Source: Ruegeria sp. 6PALISEP08 (GTDB lineage: Bacteria; Pseudomonadota; Alphaproteobacteria; Rhodobacterales; Rhodobacteraceae). From it: a stretch of DNA of 64,000 bases. The position numbers and the translations under genes are program-made. The stretch spans positions 186,001 to 250,000 of the forward strand of contig NZ_LGXZ01000004.1 in the NCBI RefSeq assembly GCF_001238295.1, in the 5' to 3' direction. Of this stretch, positions 27,834 to 37,490 are shown one piece after another (within the stretch, counting starts at the first letter, position 1; each line of letters begins with the position of its first letter). Below the pieces are notes generated by a model that saw only the letters and a list, made by a program, of their open reading frames with translations, searched no databases and was not told the DNA's origin.

Positions 27834-28946
27834 TCACGCCATTGCCAAAGCGTCTGACAAGACCGACAGAACCGCATCCTTTGGTACATCAGAGGTCACA
27901 AAAGCCTGACCGATGCCGCGCGCGAGAATGAACCGCAACTGCCCATCCACAACCTTCTTGTCCTGCCCCATAAGGTCCACCAGCGCTTGGGCACTTGGAA
28001 GATCCCCTGGAATATCAGCAAGATCAATCTTCATCCCCATGGCCCGCAGATGCGCCCGCACCCGGCTTGGGTCTTCTTGTGAACACAACCCGAGACGCGA
28101 GGACAGTTCAAACGCAAGCGCACAACCGATGGCGACGCCTTCACCATGCAGCAATCGGTCAGAATAACCCGTCGCCGCCTCAAGCGCGTGGCAGAACGTG
28201 TGCCCCAGATTCAACAAGGCACGATCGCCTTGTTCGGTTTCATCCCGCGCCACGATATCGGCTTTCATCTGCACAGAACGCGTGACAGCCCGCACGCGCG
28301 CCGCCATCTCTCCGGCGGACACGTTTGGTCCGTTTTCCTCAAGCCACTCAAAGAAATCCGCGTCGCCCAGTAGACCGTATTTCACGACCTCGCCATAGCC
28401 CGACAGAAAATCCCTCTGGGTCATAGTCCCAAGAACTGACGTGTCAGCCAGTACCAGCGAGGGTTGATGGAACGCCCCAATCAGGTTCTTGCCCTGAGGC
28501 GCATTGATCCCTGTTTTTCCCCCGACCGAGCTGTCGACCTGCGCCAGAAGCGATGTGGGGATCTGCACAAACCGGACCCCGCGGCGCAGAACAGCCGCAG
28601 CAAAACCTGCAAGGTCGCCAATGACCCCACCACCCAACGCCACGACCACATCCCGACGTTCGACTTTCTCTGCCAGCAGCCATTCAACCGCGCGTTCGAA
28701 ATGTGACCAGCTTTTGGTGGCTTCGCCGGCGGGCAACGCCAGCGCTGTCATCTCGACCCCTGCAGCGTTGAGCCCTGCGCGAAGTGCGTCCAGATGCAGG
28801 TCAGCCACGTTTTCATCGGTCAGGACGGCCACCTTGGGGCGCGACAACAGCGGGGAAATCCACTCACCCGCCCGCGCCAGAAGATCCGGCCCGATCTCAA
28901 CATCATACGAACGGTCGCCCAGATCCACGTGTACTGTTTGATGCAT
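27834..28946 (-). CDS. aroB: 3-dehydroquinate synthase
   Basis: A 370-aa NAD- and metal-dependent enzyme making 3-dehydroquinate from DAHP, step two of the shikimate pathway. Visible family features are the GGGVIGDLAGF nucleotide-binding loop, IPTSLLAQVDSSVGGKTGIN, and the metal ligands in NLGHTFCHALE and HGEGVAIG. Its ATG shares one base with the aroK stop codon (TAATG), so the pair is translationally coupled. It converges with the site-2 protease gene at its 3' end with only nine bases between. Confidence 0.97.
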   Translation of the reverse strand: MHQTVHVDLGDRSYDVEIGPDLLARAGEWISPLLSRPKVAVLTDENVADLHLDALRAGLNAAGVEMTALALPAGEATKSWSHFERAVEWLLAEKVERRDVVVALGGGVIGDLAGFAAAVLRRGVRFVQIPTSLLAQVDSSVGGKTGINAPQGKNLIGAFHQPSLVLADTSVLGTMTQRDFLSGYGEVVKYGLLGDADFFEWLEENGPNVSAGEMAARVRAVTRSVQMKADIVARDETEQGDRALLNLGHTFCHALEAATGYSDRLLHGEGVAIGCALAFELSSRLGLCSQEDPSRVRAHLRAMGMKIDLADIPGDLPSAQALVDLMGQDKKVVDGQLRFILARGIGQAFVTSDVPKDAVLSVLSDALAMA

Positions 28947-29533
28947 TACTTCTGTTCCAAAACATCGGGGCGCGCCAGCAAAGCGACGACCACCCGGTCC
29001 ACCATATTCTCGATCGAGGTATCGCCATCGGACTCGACCGTCAAATCCGCCTCGGCGTAAACCGGCACGCGCGCCTCGTAGAGGGCCTTTAACGTTGCAT
29101 AAGGATCAGCGGTTCGAAGCAACGGGCGCGTATCCTTGCGGCGCACCCGGTTCCACAACACGTTCAGGTCAGCCCGAAGCCATACCGAGGCCCCCTGCTG
29201 GCTGATCGTTCGGCGATTGTCCGGTTGCAAAAACGCCCCGCCACCGGTTGACAAGATACCATTCTTCTCTTCCAGCAAGCGTCCGATAACCTGCGCTTCC
29301 TTCACGCGAAAGAAAGGTTCGCCATAACGTTTGAAGATTTCCGGGATGGTCATGTTGGCGGCTGATTCGATCTCGGCATCGCTGTCCAGAAACGGAACGC
29401 CAAGGCGCGCCGCCAGGGCGCGGCCCACAGCGGTCTTACCAGCGCCCATCATCCCCACCAGAACCACGGTTTTGTGCAGATCAAACCTGCCCTGTGCGTC
29501 CGAAATGTGGGTGTTATGCTTAATTTCGCTCAT
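28946..29533 (-). CDS. aroK: Shikimate kinase
   Basis: A 195-aa P-loop kinase phosphorylating shikimate at the 3-hydroxyl. The P-loop GMMGAGKT spans residues 27-34, DSDAEIE holds the shikimate-binding Asp, FRVKEAQV contributes the substrate Arg, GGGAFL is the Walker B-like glycine motif and RPLL forms the lid. The N-terminal 18 residues before the core are longer than in E. coli AroK. It is the first gene of aroKB, the arrangement standard in proteobacteria, and is divergent from the small membrane-protein gene at 29613. Confidence 0.97.
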   Translation of the reverse strand: MSEIKHNTHISDAQGRFDLHKTVVLVGMMGAGKTAVGRALAARLGVPFLDSDAEIESAANMTIPEIFKRYGEPFFRVKEAQVIGRLLEEKNGILSTGGGAFLQPDNRRTISQQGASVWLRADLNVLWNRVRRKDTRPLLRTADPYATLKALYEARVPVYAEADLTVESDGDTSIENMVDRVVVALLARPDVLEQK

Positions 29534-29612
29534 TTCAACGTGAATGACGTGATCTTAGGAAAAATGCCAGTTATAACTTGGCCAAAATCAAAAATTGAGG
29601 CAGCGTAAAGCC

Positions 29613-29762
29613 ATGGGCCGTCTAATCAAGTTTCTGATATATGTTCTTTGCCTTGGGTTCATTGGGCTGGTGGCTTATGCCTATGTGGGTCCTTTCTTTG
29701 GCGCGGATTTTTCAGCACCCCAAAGTGAAATCCGCGAACCGGTCGTGCTGGATGTCGACTAA
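29613..29762 (+). CDS. Small membrane protein, 49 aa
   Basis: A short ORF of 49 codons. The protein starts MGRLIKFLIYVLCLGFIG, continues as a single transmembrane helix (about residues 5-26) and ends in an acidic tail PVVLDVD. The pattern of a clean hydrophobic helix, in-frame conserved-looking tail, GAGG upstream and an 11-bp overlap with the next gene's start argues for real coding. I believe similar small proteins occur upstream of xerD in other Rhodobacteraceae but cannot check. Function unknown. Confidence 0.7.
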   Translation: MGRLIKFLIYVLCLGFIGLVAYAYVGPFFGADFSAPQSEIREPVVLDVD

Positions 29763-31272
29763 ACAGGCGCTTTTTGTCGTCTTTCTGGCAGGGTCCGCAC
29801 AGGCGCAGGCCCCTTTGTCGGCCATCGATTGGCTGTCTAATCCGCCTGAAAACCTTCCCGGAACCGTTCTGCTGGAGCCACCTGTGGCTCAAAACGGTGC
29901 CTTGCCGGACATCGAGGTGACTTCGCTTGAGGCCCTGTCACAACCGCTGGGTCTTGTGTCGTCCACCGTCACGGGCCTGCCGATCGACCTTTGGCAAAGC
30001 AGTGATCCCAGCCTTCTGGCAGAACTGATTTCCAAGATACCTGTTCGTGACAATCCCGCCATGCAGCGTTTGCTGTTCACGTTGCTCTTGTCAGAATCCC
30101 GCGCCCCGTCCGGGCCAGATGCGCAAGAGGTGCTGCTATTGGCCCGCCTGGATCGACTGATGCAGCTGGGCGCAGCAGACCCTGTACAATCACTCGTGCA
30201 ATTGGCCGGTCCAACTGACACGCAAGAGCGTTTTCAACGCTGGTTTGACGCGACACTGCTGACCGGGGACGAAGATCGAAGTTGCACCGCCCTGATTGCC
30301 CAACCTCATCTGTCGCAGAACTATGCAGCGCAGATATTCTGCAAAGCGCGTCGCGGGGATTGGGCGTCTGCGGCGCTGACACTCGAAGCCGCGCACGCGC
30401 TGGAACTTCTGTCGCCCGAAGACCTTGCAGTACTGGACCGGTTTCTGAGCCCCGAGCTTTATGAAGGTGCAGCCTATCTGCCGCAGCCTGAAGACCCCGA
30501 CCCGCTGAGTTTCCGGCTATTCGAAGCCATAGGGGAACGCCTGCCGTCCGCCCCTCTGCCGCGCGCCTTTGCCAACGCAGATCTGCGGGACGTCGCGGGT
30601 TGGAAGGCCCAGATCGAAGCTGCCGAACGGTTGACACGGATCGGTGCATTGACGCCAAATCAGCTCTTGGGCCTTTACACCGAACGTGATCCTGCCGCAT
30701 CCGGCGCGGTCTGGGACCGTGTCTCGGCCATCCAACGATTTGAAAGCGCACTGAACACGGGCAATGCCGAGGCCATTGGAAAGACACTGCCCATTGTCTG
30801 GCAACAGATGCGTAGCGTGGGCCTTGAAGTTCCCTTTGCGGAACTCTTCGCAGAACGCCTGTCGCAAGTTACCTTGCCAGTGACCGCCACTGAAATCCTG
30901 CGCTGGCGCATCCTCATGTTGTCCGAGATGTATGAACGTGCAGCCCTTGTTACGCCCGACAACTCGACCGACACATTGTTCCTTGCAGCGCTTGCGCAAG
31001 GCGATCCCGGACGGGCTGTATCGCCCTCACCCCGGGCAGATGCCATCGCACAAGGATTTGAATGGTCGGCGCCTGTGCCCAGCGACATCGACGCGCTGTT
31101 GGCCAACGGTCAGCTGGGCGAGGCCATTTTGGAAGCGATGCAAATGTTTGCCCATGGCGCACGCGGCAATCTGGTCGATCTGACCGGCGCTATCGCCACC
31201 TTCCGAAAGGTGGGGTTGGAGGACACGGTCCGCCGCGCCGCCCTAACGCTTTTGATCCTGCAAGAGCGGTGA
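29752..31272 (+). CDS. Exported protein of unknown function, upstream of xerD
   Basis: A 506-aa protein with a signal peptide (ALFVVFLAGSAQAQ, cleavage near residue 18) followed by a mostly alpha-helical, leucine- and alanine-rich body with no recognisable catalytic motif; the helical pattern could form TPR- or solenoid-like repeats. The ATG at 29752 was chosen because the signal peptide begins there; the open frame upstream to 29641 is the out-of-frame shadow of the 49-aa gene. It overlaps that gene by 11 bp and ends two bases before xerD, so the three are one transcription unit. Confidence 0.75.
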   Translation: MSTKQALFVVFLAGSAQAQAPLSAIDWLSNPPENLPGTVLLEPPVAQNGALPDIEVTSLEALSQPLGLVSSTVTGLPIDLWQSSDPSLLAELISKIPVRDNPAMQRLLFTLLLSESRAPSGPDAQEVLLLARLDRLMQLGAADPVQSLVQLAGPTDTQERFQRWFDATLLTGDEDRSCTALIAQPHLSQNYAAQIFCKARRGDWASAALTLEAAHALELLSPEDLAVLDRFLSPELYEGAAYLPQPEDPDPLSFRLFEAIGERLPSAPLPRAFANADLRDVAGWKAQIEAAERLTRIGALTPNQLLGLYTERDPAASGAVWDRVSAIQRFESALNTGNAEAIGKTLPIVWQQMRSVGLEVPFAELFAERLSQVTLPVTATEILRWRILMLSEMYERAALVTPDNSTDTLFLAALAQGDPGRAVSPSPRADAIAQGFEWSAPVPSDIDALLANGQLGEAILEAMQMFAHGARGNLVDLTGAIATFRKVGLEDTVRRAALTLLILQER

Positions 31273-31274
31273 TC

Positions 31275-32231
31275 ATGGGCGGTCCGGCAACCAACGAGCT
31301 TTGGATTTCGACTTTCCTGCAAGCGCAGGCGGCAGAGCTTGGAGCGGCGACAAACACGTTGCTGGCTTATGGGCGTGATCTGAAAGACCTTGCCGCGTGG
31401 ATGGACCACAGGGTCACGGGATTTGAACACGCCGATCGCGATCAGATTGAAGCCTATCTGATCGATTGCGATGCGCTGGGCTTGTCCCGTTCCACCCGTG
31501 CACGACGCTTGTCGGCCATCAAGCAACTCTATCGATTTGCCTTCGAAGAAGGCTGGCGCGACGTGAACCCTGCCATTCAGATCAAAGGTCCGGGGCGACA
31601 GAAACGTCTTCCCAAGGCGTTGGATGTCCCCGAGGTGGATCGCTTGCTTGAAGCCGCCCGGCAAACTGGGCGCACCAAAGCGGATCGGTTGCGCAATACC
31701 TGCATGATGGAACTTCTTTACGCCACCGGAATGCGCGTGACCGAGCTTGTGTCCTTGCCCGTTTCCTCGGCGCGTGGCGATCCGCGTATGCTGCTGGTAC
31801 TGGGCAAAGGTGGCAAGGAACGGATGGTGCCCCTGTCCCCACCCGCGCGAGAGGCATTGGCAGCTTGGCTGACCGTGCGGGATGAAGCAGAGGATCAGAC
31901 CGTAGGGAAAGGCGGCCAACGTTCGCGCTTTCTGTTCCCATCGCGCGGAAAATCGGGCCACCTGACGCGGCACAGGTTCTTTCTGCTGGTCAAGGAACTG
32001 GCCGTGCAAGGCGGTGTTTCGCCTGAAAAAGTCACGCCGCACACATTACGCCATGCCTTTGCCACGCATCTTCTGGCGAACGGAGCTGATCTGCGTTCGA
32101 TCCAAACCTTGTTGGGTCATGCTGACATCGCCACGACCGAGATCTACACCCATGTTCTGGATGAACGCCTTGCGGAACTGGTGTTGCAGCATCACCCGCT
32201 TAGCAAGGACGCCAAGAAAGACGAGGGCTAA
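31275..32231 (+). CDS. xerD: Tyrosine recombinase XerD
   Basis: A 318-aa site-specific recombinase that with XerC resolves chromosome dimers at dif. The N-terminal SAM-like DNA-binding domain covers residues 5-95. The catalytic set is complete: Arg154 (TGMRVTE), Lys178 (LGKGGKER), His256 and Arg259 (HTLRHAFATH), His282 (LGHADIATTEIYTH) and the nucleophile Tyr291; spacing matches XerD of E. coli. The ATG at 31275 or the GTG two codons earlier is the start. It is preceded by a long exported-protein gene and no integrase-associated att or phage genes are nearby, so it is the housekeeping recombinase. Confidence 0.93.
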   Translation: MGGPATNELWISTFLQAQAAELGAATNTLLAYGRDLKDLAAWMDHRVTGFEHADRDQIEAYLIDCDALGLSRSTRARRLSAIKQLYRFAFEEGWRDVNPAIQIKGPGRQKRLPKALDVPEVDRLLEAARQTGRTKADRLRNTCMMELLYATGMRVTELVSLPVSSARGDPRMLLVLGKGGKERMVPLSPPAREALAAWLTVRDEAEDQTVGKGGQRSRFLFPSRGKSGHLTRHRFFLLVKELAVQGGVSPEKVTPHTLRHAFATHLLANGADLRSIQTLLGHADIATTEIYTHVLDERLAELVLQHHPLSKDAKKDEG

Positions 32232-32293
32232 GCCCTTGATCCGGTGGGACCGTATCCCCATAACGGATGCAGAACTCTAAATCTCAAGGACCA

Positions 32294-33598
32294 ATGGAAC
32301 CCTCACCCTCTCTGATCGACAGCGCATTCTGGTTTACCTCTGGCGCGATCCTATTTTTGCTTGTCTTGTCCGGCTTCTTCTCGGGCTCGGAAACTGCGCT
32401 TACGGCCTCTTCGCGTGGAAAGCTCAGGGCGCAAGCCGACAAAGGATCACGCGGGGCAAAAAAGGCGCTTGAGATCACCGATGATAATGAACGTCTGATC
32501 GGATCGGTTCTTCTGGGCAACAATCTGGTCAACATCCTGGCGGCCTCGCTGGCGACTGCGTTGTTCACGCGCTTGTTCGGCGAAAGCGGCGTAGCCCTGG
32601 CGACGCTGGTCATGACCTTGCTGGTGTTGATCTTTGCCGAAGTGTTGCCCAAGACCTATGCGATTACCAATTCTGAAAAGGCTGCAGCTGCGGTAGCGCC
32701 AATCATCAGCGTGATTGTGACGGTGTTTTCCCCCATCGTGGCCGCGGTGCGTCTGCTGGTGCGCGGTGTCTTGCGCCTCTTTGGCGTGCGGATCGACCCC
32801 GACAGCAACATCTTGGCCGTGCGCGAAGAAATCGCCGGAGCCCTGCAGCTTGGCCATTCCGAAGGTGTGGTCGAAAAGGAAGATCGTGACCGCATCTTGG
32901 GTGCACTGGATCTGGGTGAACGGACGGTGGAAGAAATCATGTTGCACCGCTCGAACATCGAGATGATCGACGCCAACGCCGCCCCCGAAGCAATCCTGAA
33001 GCAGTGTCTGCAAAGTCCGCACACGCGACTGCCTGTTTTTCGCGATGAGCCGGAAAACATCGTCGGGGTGGTTCACGCCAAAGACCTGTTTCGCGCCATG
33101 TATGCCCAAGCCGGCGGCCGCGGCGGTACCGACCGTCTGGCCAGCTTTGACATCGGCAAGGTAGCCAACGACCCCTATTTTGTGCCCGAAACCACCACTC
33201 TGGACGACCAGATGCGGGAGTTCCTGCGAATGCACAGCCATTTTGCACTTGTGGTCGACGAATACGGTTCGCTGCGCGGCCTGATTACGCTGGAAGACAT
33301 TCTGGAAGAGATCGTGGGCGAAATCGCCGATGAATTTGACATCGACGAAGAGGTGCCTGTCACCAGGACCGAAGATGGTCAGTACCTTGTCGAAGGCGCA
33401 ATGACCATCCGCGACGCAAACCGGGCGCTGGATTGGTCACTGCCGGATGAAGAGGCCAACACCCTTGCCGGTCTGGTCATACACGAAGCGCAAATGATCC
33501 CGATCGTGGGTCAGGTGTTTTCCTTCCACGGCTTCCGGTTCGAGGTTACAGCCCGCGATGGAAATCGCATCACAGGCCTGAAAGTTCGGCCGCTTTAA
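32294..33598 (+). CDS. CNNM/CorC-family transporter (HlyC/CorC type)
   Basis: A 434-aa inner-membrane protein. The DUF21/CNNM domain (about residues 10-185) begins FLLVLSGFFSGSETALTA, followed by two CBS domains (about 205-330, with IVGVVHAKDLFRAM) and a C-terminal CorC/HlyC transporter-associated domain ending RITGLKVRPL. These proteins are linked to Mg2+/Co2+ efflux or homeostasis. The ATG at 32294 follows AAGGA by three bases; an ATG at 32267 nine codons upstream is an alternative. It lies 62 bp after xerD. Confidence 0.9.
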   Translation: MEPSPSLIDSAFWFTSGAILFLLVLSGFFSGSETALTASSRGKLRAQADKGSRGAKKALEITDDNERLIGSVLLGNNLVNILAASLATALFTRLFGESGVALATLVMTLLVLIFAEVLPKTYAITNSEKAAAAVAPIISVIVTVFSPIVAAVRLLVRGVLRLFGVRIDPDSNILAVREEIAGALQLGHSEGVVEKEDRDRILGALDLGERTVEEIMLHRSNIEMIDANAAPEAILKQCLQSPHTRLPVFRDEPENIVGVVHAKDLFRAMYAQAGGRGGTDRLASFDIGKVANDPYFVPETTTLDDQMREFLRMHSHFALVVDEYGSLRGLITLEDILEEIVGEIADEFDIDEEVPVTRTEDGQYLVEGAMTIRDANRALDWSLPDEEANTLAGLVIHEAQMIPIVGQVFSFHGFRFEVTARDGNRITGLKVRPL

Positions 33599-33694
33599 AC
33601 CGGACCAAATAGCAAAAACGACACCTTCTGTCGCGTAATTGACAGCACCTGGCATCTTTGCTTTGCACCGTCCCACAAACAGTGGGAGGTGCAG

Positions 33695-36112
33695 ATGAAA
33701 AACACATGCCAAGTGGCCGTCATTGGTGGGGGTGTCGTCGGATGCTCGGTTCTGTATCACCTGACCAAGCTGGGCTGGTCGGATGTGATGCTGTTGGAAC
33801 GTTCCGAACTGACCAGCGGGTCAACCTGGCACGCGGCGGGCGGGTTTCACACACTGAATGGCGACACAAACATGGCAGCGCTGCAGGGTTATACCATTCG
33901 GCTGTATAAAGAGCTGGAAGAGATCACCGGCATGTCCTGCGGGTTGCACCATGTAGGCGGTGTGACCCTGGCCGACAATCAGGACCGTTTTGACATGCTG
34001 CTGGCCGAGCGTGCCAAGCACCGTTTTATGGGGCTGGAGACTGAAATCGTCGGGCCGGACGAGATCAAGAAGATTGCCCCGATCACCAATACGGACGGCA
34101 TCATCGGCGCGCTCTATGATCCGCTGGACGGGCATCTTGACCCCTCGGGAACCACACATGCCTATGCCAAAGCAGCCCGCATGGGCGGAGCAACAATCGA
34201 AACCCATTGCATGGTGCGTGAAACCAACCAACGCCCGGACGGGTCTTGGGATGTGATCACCGACAAGGGCACCATTCACGCCGAGCATATCGTGAATGCA
34301 GGTGGTCTTTGGGCGCGTGAGGTGGGCGCGATGGCCGGTGTCTATTTCCCTCTGCATCCGATGGAGCACCAATATCTGGTCACGGACTCGATCCCTCAGA
34401 TTGAAGCGATCATCGACGCCGGTGGCGAGCATCCTCATGTGATGGACCCGGCAGGTGAAAGCTATCTCCGGCAGGAAGGGCGCGGCCTTTGCATCGGCTT
34501 CTACGAACAACCCTGCAAACCCTGGGCGGTAGACGGTACGCCTTGGGAGTTCGGCCATGAACTCCTGCCCGATGACTACGACAAGATCACTGACAGTATC
34601 GAGTTCGCTTATAAACGCTTCCCTGTTCTGGCCGAAGCTGGCGTGAAGTCAGTGATCCACGGGCCTTTCACTTTTGCGCCCGATGGAAACCCTCTGGTCG
34701 GGCCGGTGCCCGGAATGCGCAACTATTGGTCGGCTTGCGGTGTTATGGCCGGGTTCAGCCAGGGCGGCGGTGTTGGCCTGACGTTGGCGCAATGGATGAT
34801 CGAGGGCGAGCCCGAACGTGATGTCTTTGCCATGGACGTGGCCCGATTCGGGGATTGGATCAGCCCTGGCTATACCCGTGCCAAAGTCATCGAGAACTAT
34901 CAGAAACGTTTCAGTGTCGCCTATCCAAACGAGGAACTGCCCGCTGCGCGTCCAAACCGAACCACACCGATGTATGACATCTTCAGTGATCTGGGCGCCG
35001 TCTGGGGCCAACAATACGGGCTGGAGGTCGCCAACTACTTTGCGCAAGGCGATGAGCCTGGGTACGAGACCCCTTCGTTCCGGCGTTCTGACGCGTTCGG
35101 TGCGACAGGGCGCGAAGTGCGGGCCGTGCGCGAGAACGTGGGTATCAACGAGGTCCACAACTTCGGAAAGTACCGGATCACCGGACCAGCTGCGCGGGAT
35201 TGGCTGGACCGGATCATGGCCGGACGTATCCCGAAACCGGGACGCCTGTCTCTGACACCGATGTTGTCGCCCAAAGGCAAACTGATCGGCGATTTCACCG
35301 TATCCTGCCTGAGCGAAACCGAATTTCAACTGACGGCCTCATATGGCAGCCAGGCATTCCACATGCGCTGGTTCCTGCAAAATGCGCAGGACGGCGTATC
35401 CGTCGATAACATCAGTGACCGGTTGAACGGGTTTCAGATTGCAGGCCCCAAGGCTACGCAGGTGCTGGCCGCCTGTACGCGGGATGATCTGAGCGACTTC
35501 CAGTTTCTCGATGTCCGCCGCATGACAGTTGGCATGACCGACTGTATCGTTCAAAGGGTAAGCTATACCGGCGATCTTGGGTACGAAATCTACTGCGACC
35601 CGATGGCCCAACGGCAACTCTGGTGGACCTTGTGGGAAGCCGGGCAAGCGCATGGCATGGTTCCCTTTGGGATGCGCGCAATGATGAGCCTGAGGCTGGA
35701 CAAGTTTTTCGGCTCGTGGATGCGGGAGTTCTCGCCTGACTACACTGCTGCGGAAACCGGGTTGGACCGCTTCATCTCATTCCGCAAGAACAGTGATTTC
35801 ATCGGCCGCGCCGCTGCTGAGGCGGAACGCGCTGAAGGGACCGACCGTACATTGGTGGCCTTTGAGGTCGATGCAGACGACGCGGACGTCAACGCCTATG
35901 AGCCGATCTGGCTGGACGGCGCTGTGGTCGGTTTTTGTACATCGGGCGGGTATTCTCACTTCGCGCAAAAATCCATTGCGATGGGCTTCTTGCCTTCTGA
36001 TCGCGTGTCCGAAGGGCTTGAGGTTGAAATCGAAATCCTTGGACAGATGCGCAATGCAAAGGTACTCTCGACACCTTTGTTTGACCCGGACGGCACACGC
36101 ATGAGGGGATGA
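33695..36112 (+). CDS. FAD-dependent oxidoreductase/GcvT fusion (dimethylglycine or sarcosine dehydrogenase family)
   Basis: An 805-aa two-part enzyme. Residues 1-375 are a DAO-type FAD domain with GGGVVG (11-16) and the covalent-flavin His46 in SGSTWHAAGG. Residues 430-800 are the GcvT folate-binding and C-terminal barrel domains, where the released methyl carbon is loaded on tetrahydrofolate (YTGDLGYEIY and FGMRAMMSLRLDK are typical). It should oxidatively demethylate a methylated amine such as dimethylglycine or sarcosine; which one is not clear. Roseobacters carry many paralogs for osmolyte (betaine, DMSP-like) breakdown. ATG chosen for the GGGAGG five bases upstream. Confidence 0.92.
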   Translation: MKNTCQVAVIGGGVVGCSVLYHLTKLGWSDVMLLERSELTSGSTWHAAGGFHTLNGDTNMAALQGYTIRLYKELEEITGMSCGLHHVGGVTLADNQDRFDMLLAERAKHRFMGLETEIVGPDEIKKIAPITNTDGIIGALYDPLDGHLDPSGTTHAYAKAARMGGATIETHCMVRETNQRPDGSWDVITDKGTIHAEHIVNAGGLWAREVGAMAGVYFPLHPMEHQYLVTDSIPQIEAIIDAGGEHPHVMDPAGESYLRQEGRGLCIGFYEQPCKPWAVDGTPWEFGHELLPDDYDKITDSIEFAYKRFPVLAEAGVKSVIHGPFTFAPDGNPLVGPVPGMRNYWSACGVMAGFSQGGGVGLTLAQWMIEGEPERDVFAMDVARFGDWISPGYTRAKVIENYQKRFSVAYPNEELPAARPNRTTPMYDIFSDLGAVWGQQYGLEVANYFAQGDEPGYETPSFRRSDAFGATGREVRAVRENVGINEVHNFGKYRITGPAARDWLDRIMAGRIPKPGRLSLTPMLSPKGKLIGDFTVSCLSETEFQLTASYGSQAFHMRWFLQNAQDGVSVDNISDRLNGFQIAGPKATQVLAACTRDDLSDFQFLDVRRMTVGMTDCIVQRVSYTGDLGYEIYCDPMAQRQLWWTLWEAGQAHGMVPFGMRAMMSLRLDKFFGSWMREFSPDYTAAETGLDRFISFRKNSDFIGRAAAEAERAEGTDRTLVAFEVDADDADVNAYEPIWLDGAVVGFCTSGGYSHFAQKSIAMGFLPSDRVSEGLEVEIEILGQMRNAKVLSTPLFDPDGTRMRG

Positions 36113-36143
36113 CAGCGCGCTTGACCGGCGGCATTGTGACGGC

Positions 36144-36746
36144 ATGACTGACATTCCCATTATCCTGCTGGCCGCCGGGCAATCCAGCCGCATGGGCGGC
36201 GTGGACAAGTTGATGCAACTGATCGACAGCATACCGCTGTTGACGCGTTCAGCGCGCAACGCGCGGGCCGTTGGACCCGTGTTTGTCGCCCTGCCCCCAG
36301 AACCGCATCCCAGATACAAGGCTCTGGGCGGTCTGGACGTTCAACCCGTACCTGTCCCGGACGCAACAGAGGGAATGAACGCAAGCCTGCGGGCGGCAAT
36401 GCGGCAGCTACCGCCTGACGCTCGTGCGGTGATGGTCTTGTTGGCTGATCTACCCGACCTGACTCAGGCCGATCTGGCCGCGGTCCTCTCGGCGCGACAG
36501 ACCCACCCCGACAGTCTCATCTGGCGCGGTGCTACTGCAGACGGGAAGCCCGGCCATCCGGTGATCTTTGATCGGACGCTCTTTGATCAACTCTCAGCGT
36601 TGCAGGGCGATGATGGCGCACAGAAAGTAGTACGGGCACATCAGGGTAAAGTGCACCTGCACTGCCTGCCTGACCGGAACGCGTTGCTGGATTTGGACAC
36701 GCCAGATGATTGGTACACGTGGCGCAAGAAACGTACCCCAGAATAA
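36144..36746 (+). CDS. MobA-like NTP transferase (molybdenum cofactor cytidylyl/guanylyl-transferase family)
   Basis: A 200-aa protein with a nucleotidyltransferase fold of the MocA/MobA group. The signature LAAGQSSRMGGVDKL (residues 9-23) binds the NTP, LLADLPDL holds the metal-binding Asp, and GKPGHPVIF is typical of MocA, which adds CMP to molybdopterin for xanthine dehydrogenase-type enzymes. CoxC-like or purine-hydroxylase maturation is equally possible. It follows the FAD/GcvT gene by 31 bp and may be co-transcribed, although no functional link is obvious. Confidence 0.82.
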   Translation: MTDIPIILLAAGQSSRMGGVDKLMQLIDSIPLLTRSARNARAVGPVFVALPPEPHPRYKALGGLDVQPVPVPDATEGMNASLRAAMRQLPPDARAVMVLLADLPDLTQADLAAVLSARQTHPDSLIWRGATADGKPGHPVIFDRTLFDQLSALQGDDGAQKVVRAHQGKVHLHCLPDRNALLDLDTPDDWYTWRKKRTPE

Positions 36747-36749
36747 ACA

Positions 36750-36775
36750 CGGCCCGGTCTTTTCAGACCGGGCCG
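36750..36775 (+). terminator. Hairpin terminator after the MobA-like gene
   Basis: An 11-bp perfect stem CGGCCCGGTCT/AGACCGGGCCG with a TTTC loop, directly after the stop codon. A U-tract is missing, so it may be a weak or Rho-assisted terminator. Confidence 0.7.
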
Positions 36776-37490
36776 ATGCCCAATACAGGACTACCACTTT
36801 TCTCAATCCCAAAAGTCTGGCCAGTGCGCTGTCAAAGCACCCCGACTGAATAGCTGCCAAACCTAAACAAGACCCCCTCGTTAACACGCCGCTAAAACTT
36901 TCGGTGACTGAGTGAACCAGCAGCGCCCCCTAGCGCTTTTGGTTCCCCCTCACTTGGGCACGTTCATCCTCACTGATCTGATCGTTCGAAACAACGTAAA
37001 ATTGGAAGGAATGGTTAACTTGACCCTGGGTCGAATGGTTTTTGAGCAACAACGCAGGTGCCGCCAATCAACCTTAAGGCGATTTCGTCTTGTTGATCAC
37101 CGCGACGATTCGAAATTATGCACAAACTTATGCGCACATTCACCTCATCAAAGCCAAAGTTTTCTGGCCAAGTCAGGCGACACACCTGCTTGCACACAAC
37201 TATTGGAGGAGTTGGCATTTTCCCCATCCTGCAGCTGGATCATTGTCAACAAAACAATAATAATTCAACGTTTTTGAAAGTTTGACGTCAAATTCAGCAA
37301 CAATCCTCCGATTCGCGCACCTTAACCCGGCGATTTTAACGAATCCCACTTGACGTCGGCCGCCACAGAACACGCGCTTTGTGGCAAAATTAAGATTTCT
37401 TCACGTATCCCTCAGGAAAGACCAATCCTGCTGCCGCATCTCTTGTTTCAACGCGTGGTCGAATCTGCGCGACACATACAGGAGACAGAT
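36776..37490. other. Long intergenic region, AT-rich, upstream of degP
   Basis: About 715 bp without a convincing gene. A 121-codon open frame at 36912-37277 has no Shine-Dalgarno, a cysteine/leucine-rich translation and no domain character, so it was not called. The last 250 bp are strongly AT-rich and probably hold the degP promoter. An unannotated small RNA could fit here, but no clear fold was seen. Confidence 0.5.

Noticed and set aside
31275..32231. Tyrosine recombinase as a sign of an integrated element
   Set aside because: Catalytic spacing and length match housekeeping XerD, and no att repeats, phage genes or tRNA lie nearby.
36912..37277. 121-codon open frame in the gap before degP
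   Set aside because: No ribosome binding site, no domain, composition unlike neighbouring genes; kept only as intergenic sequence.
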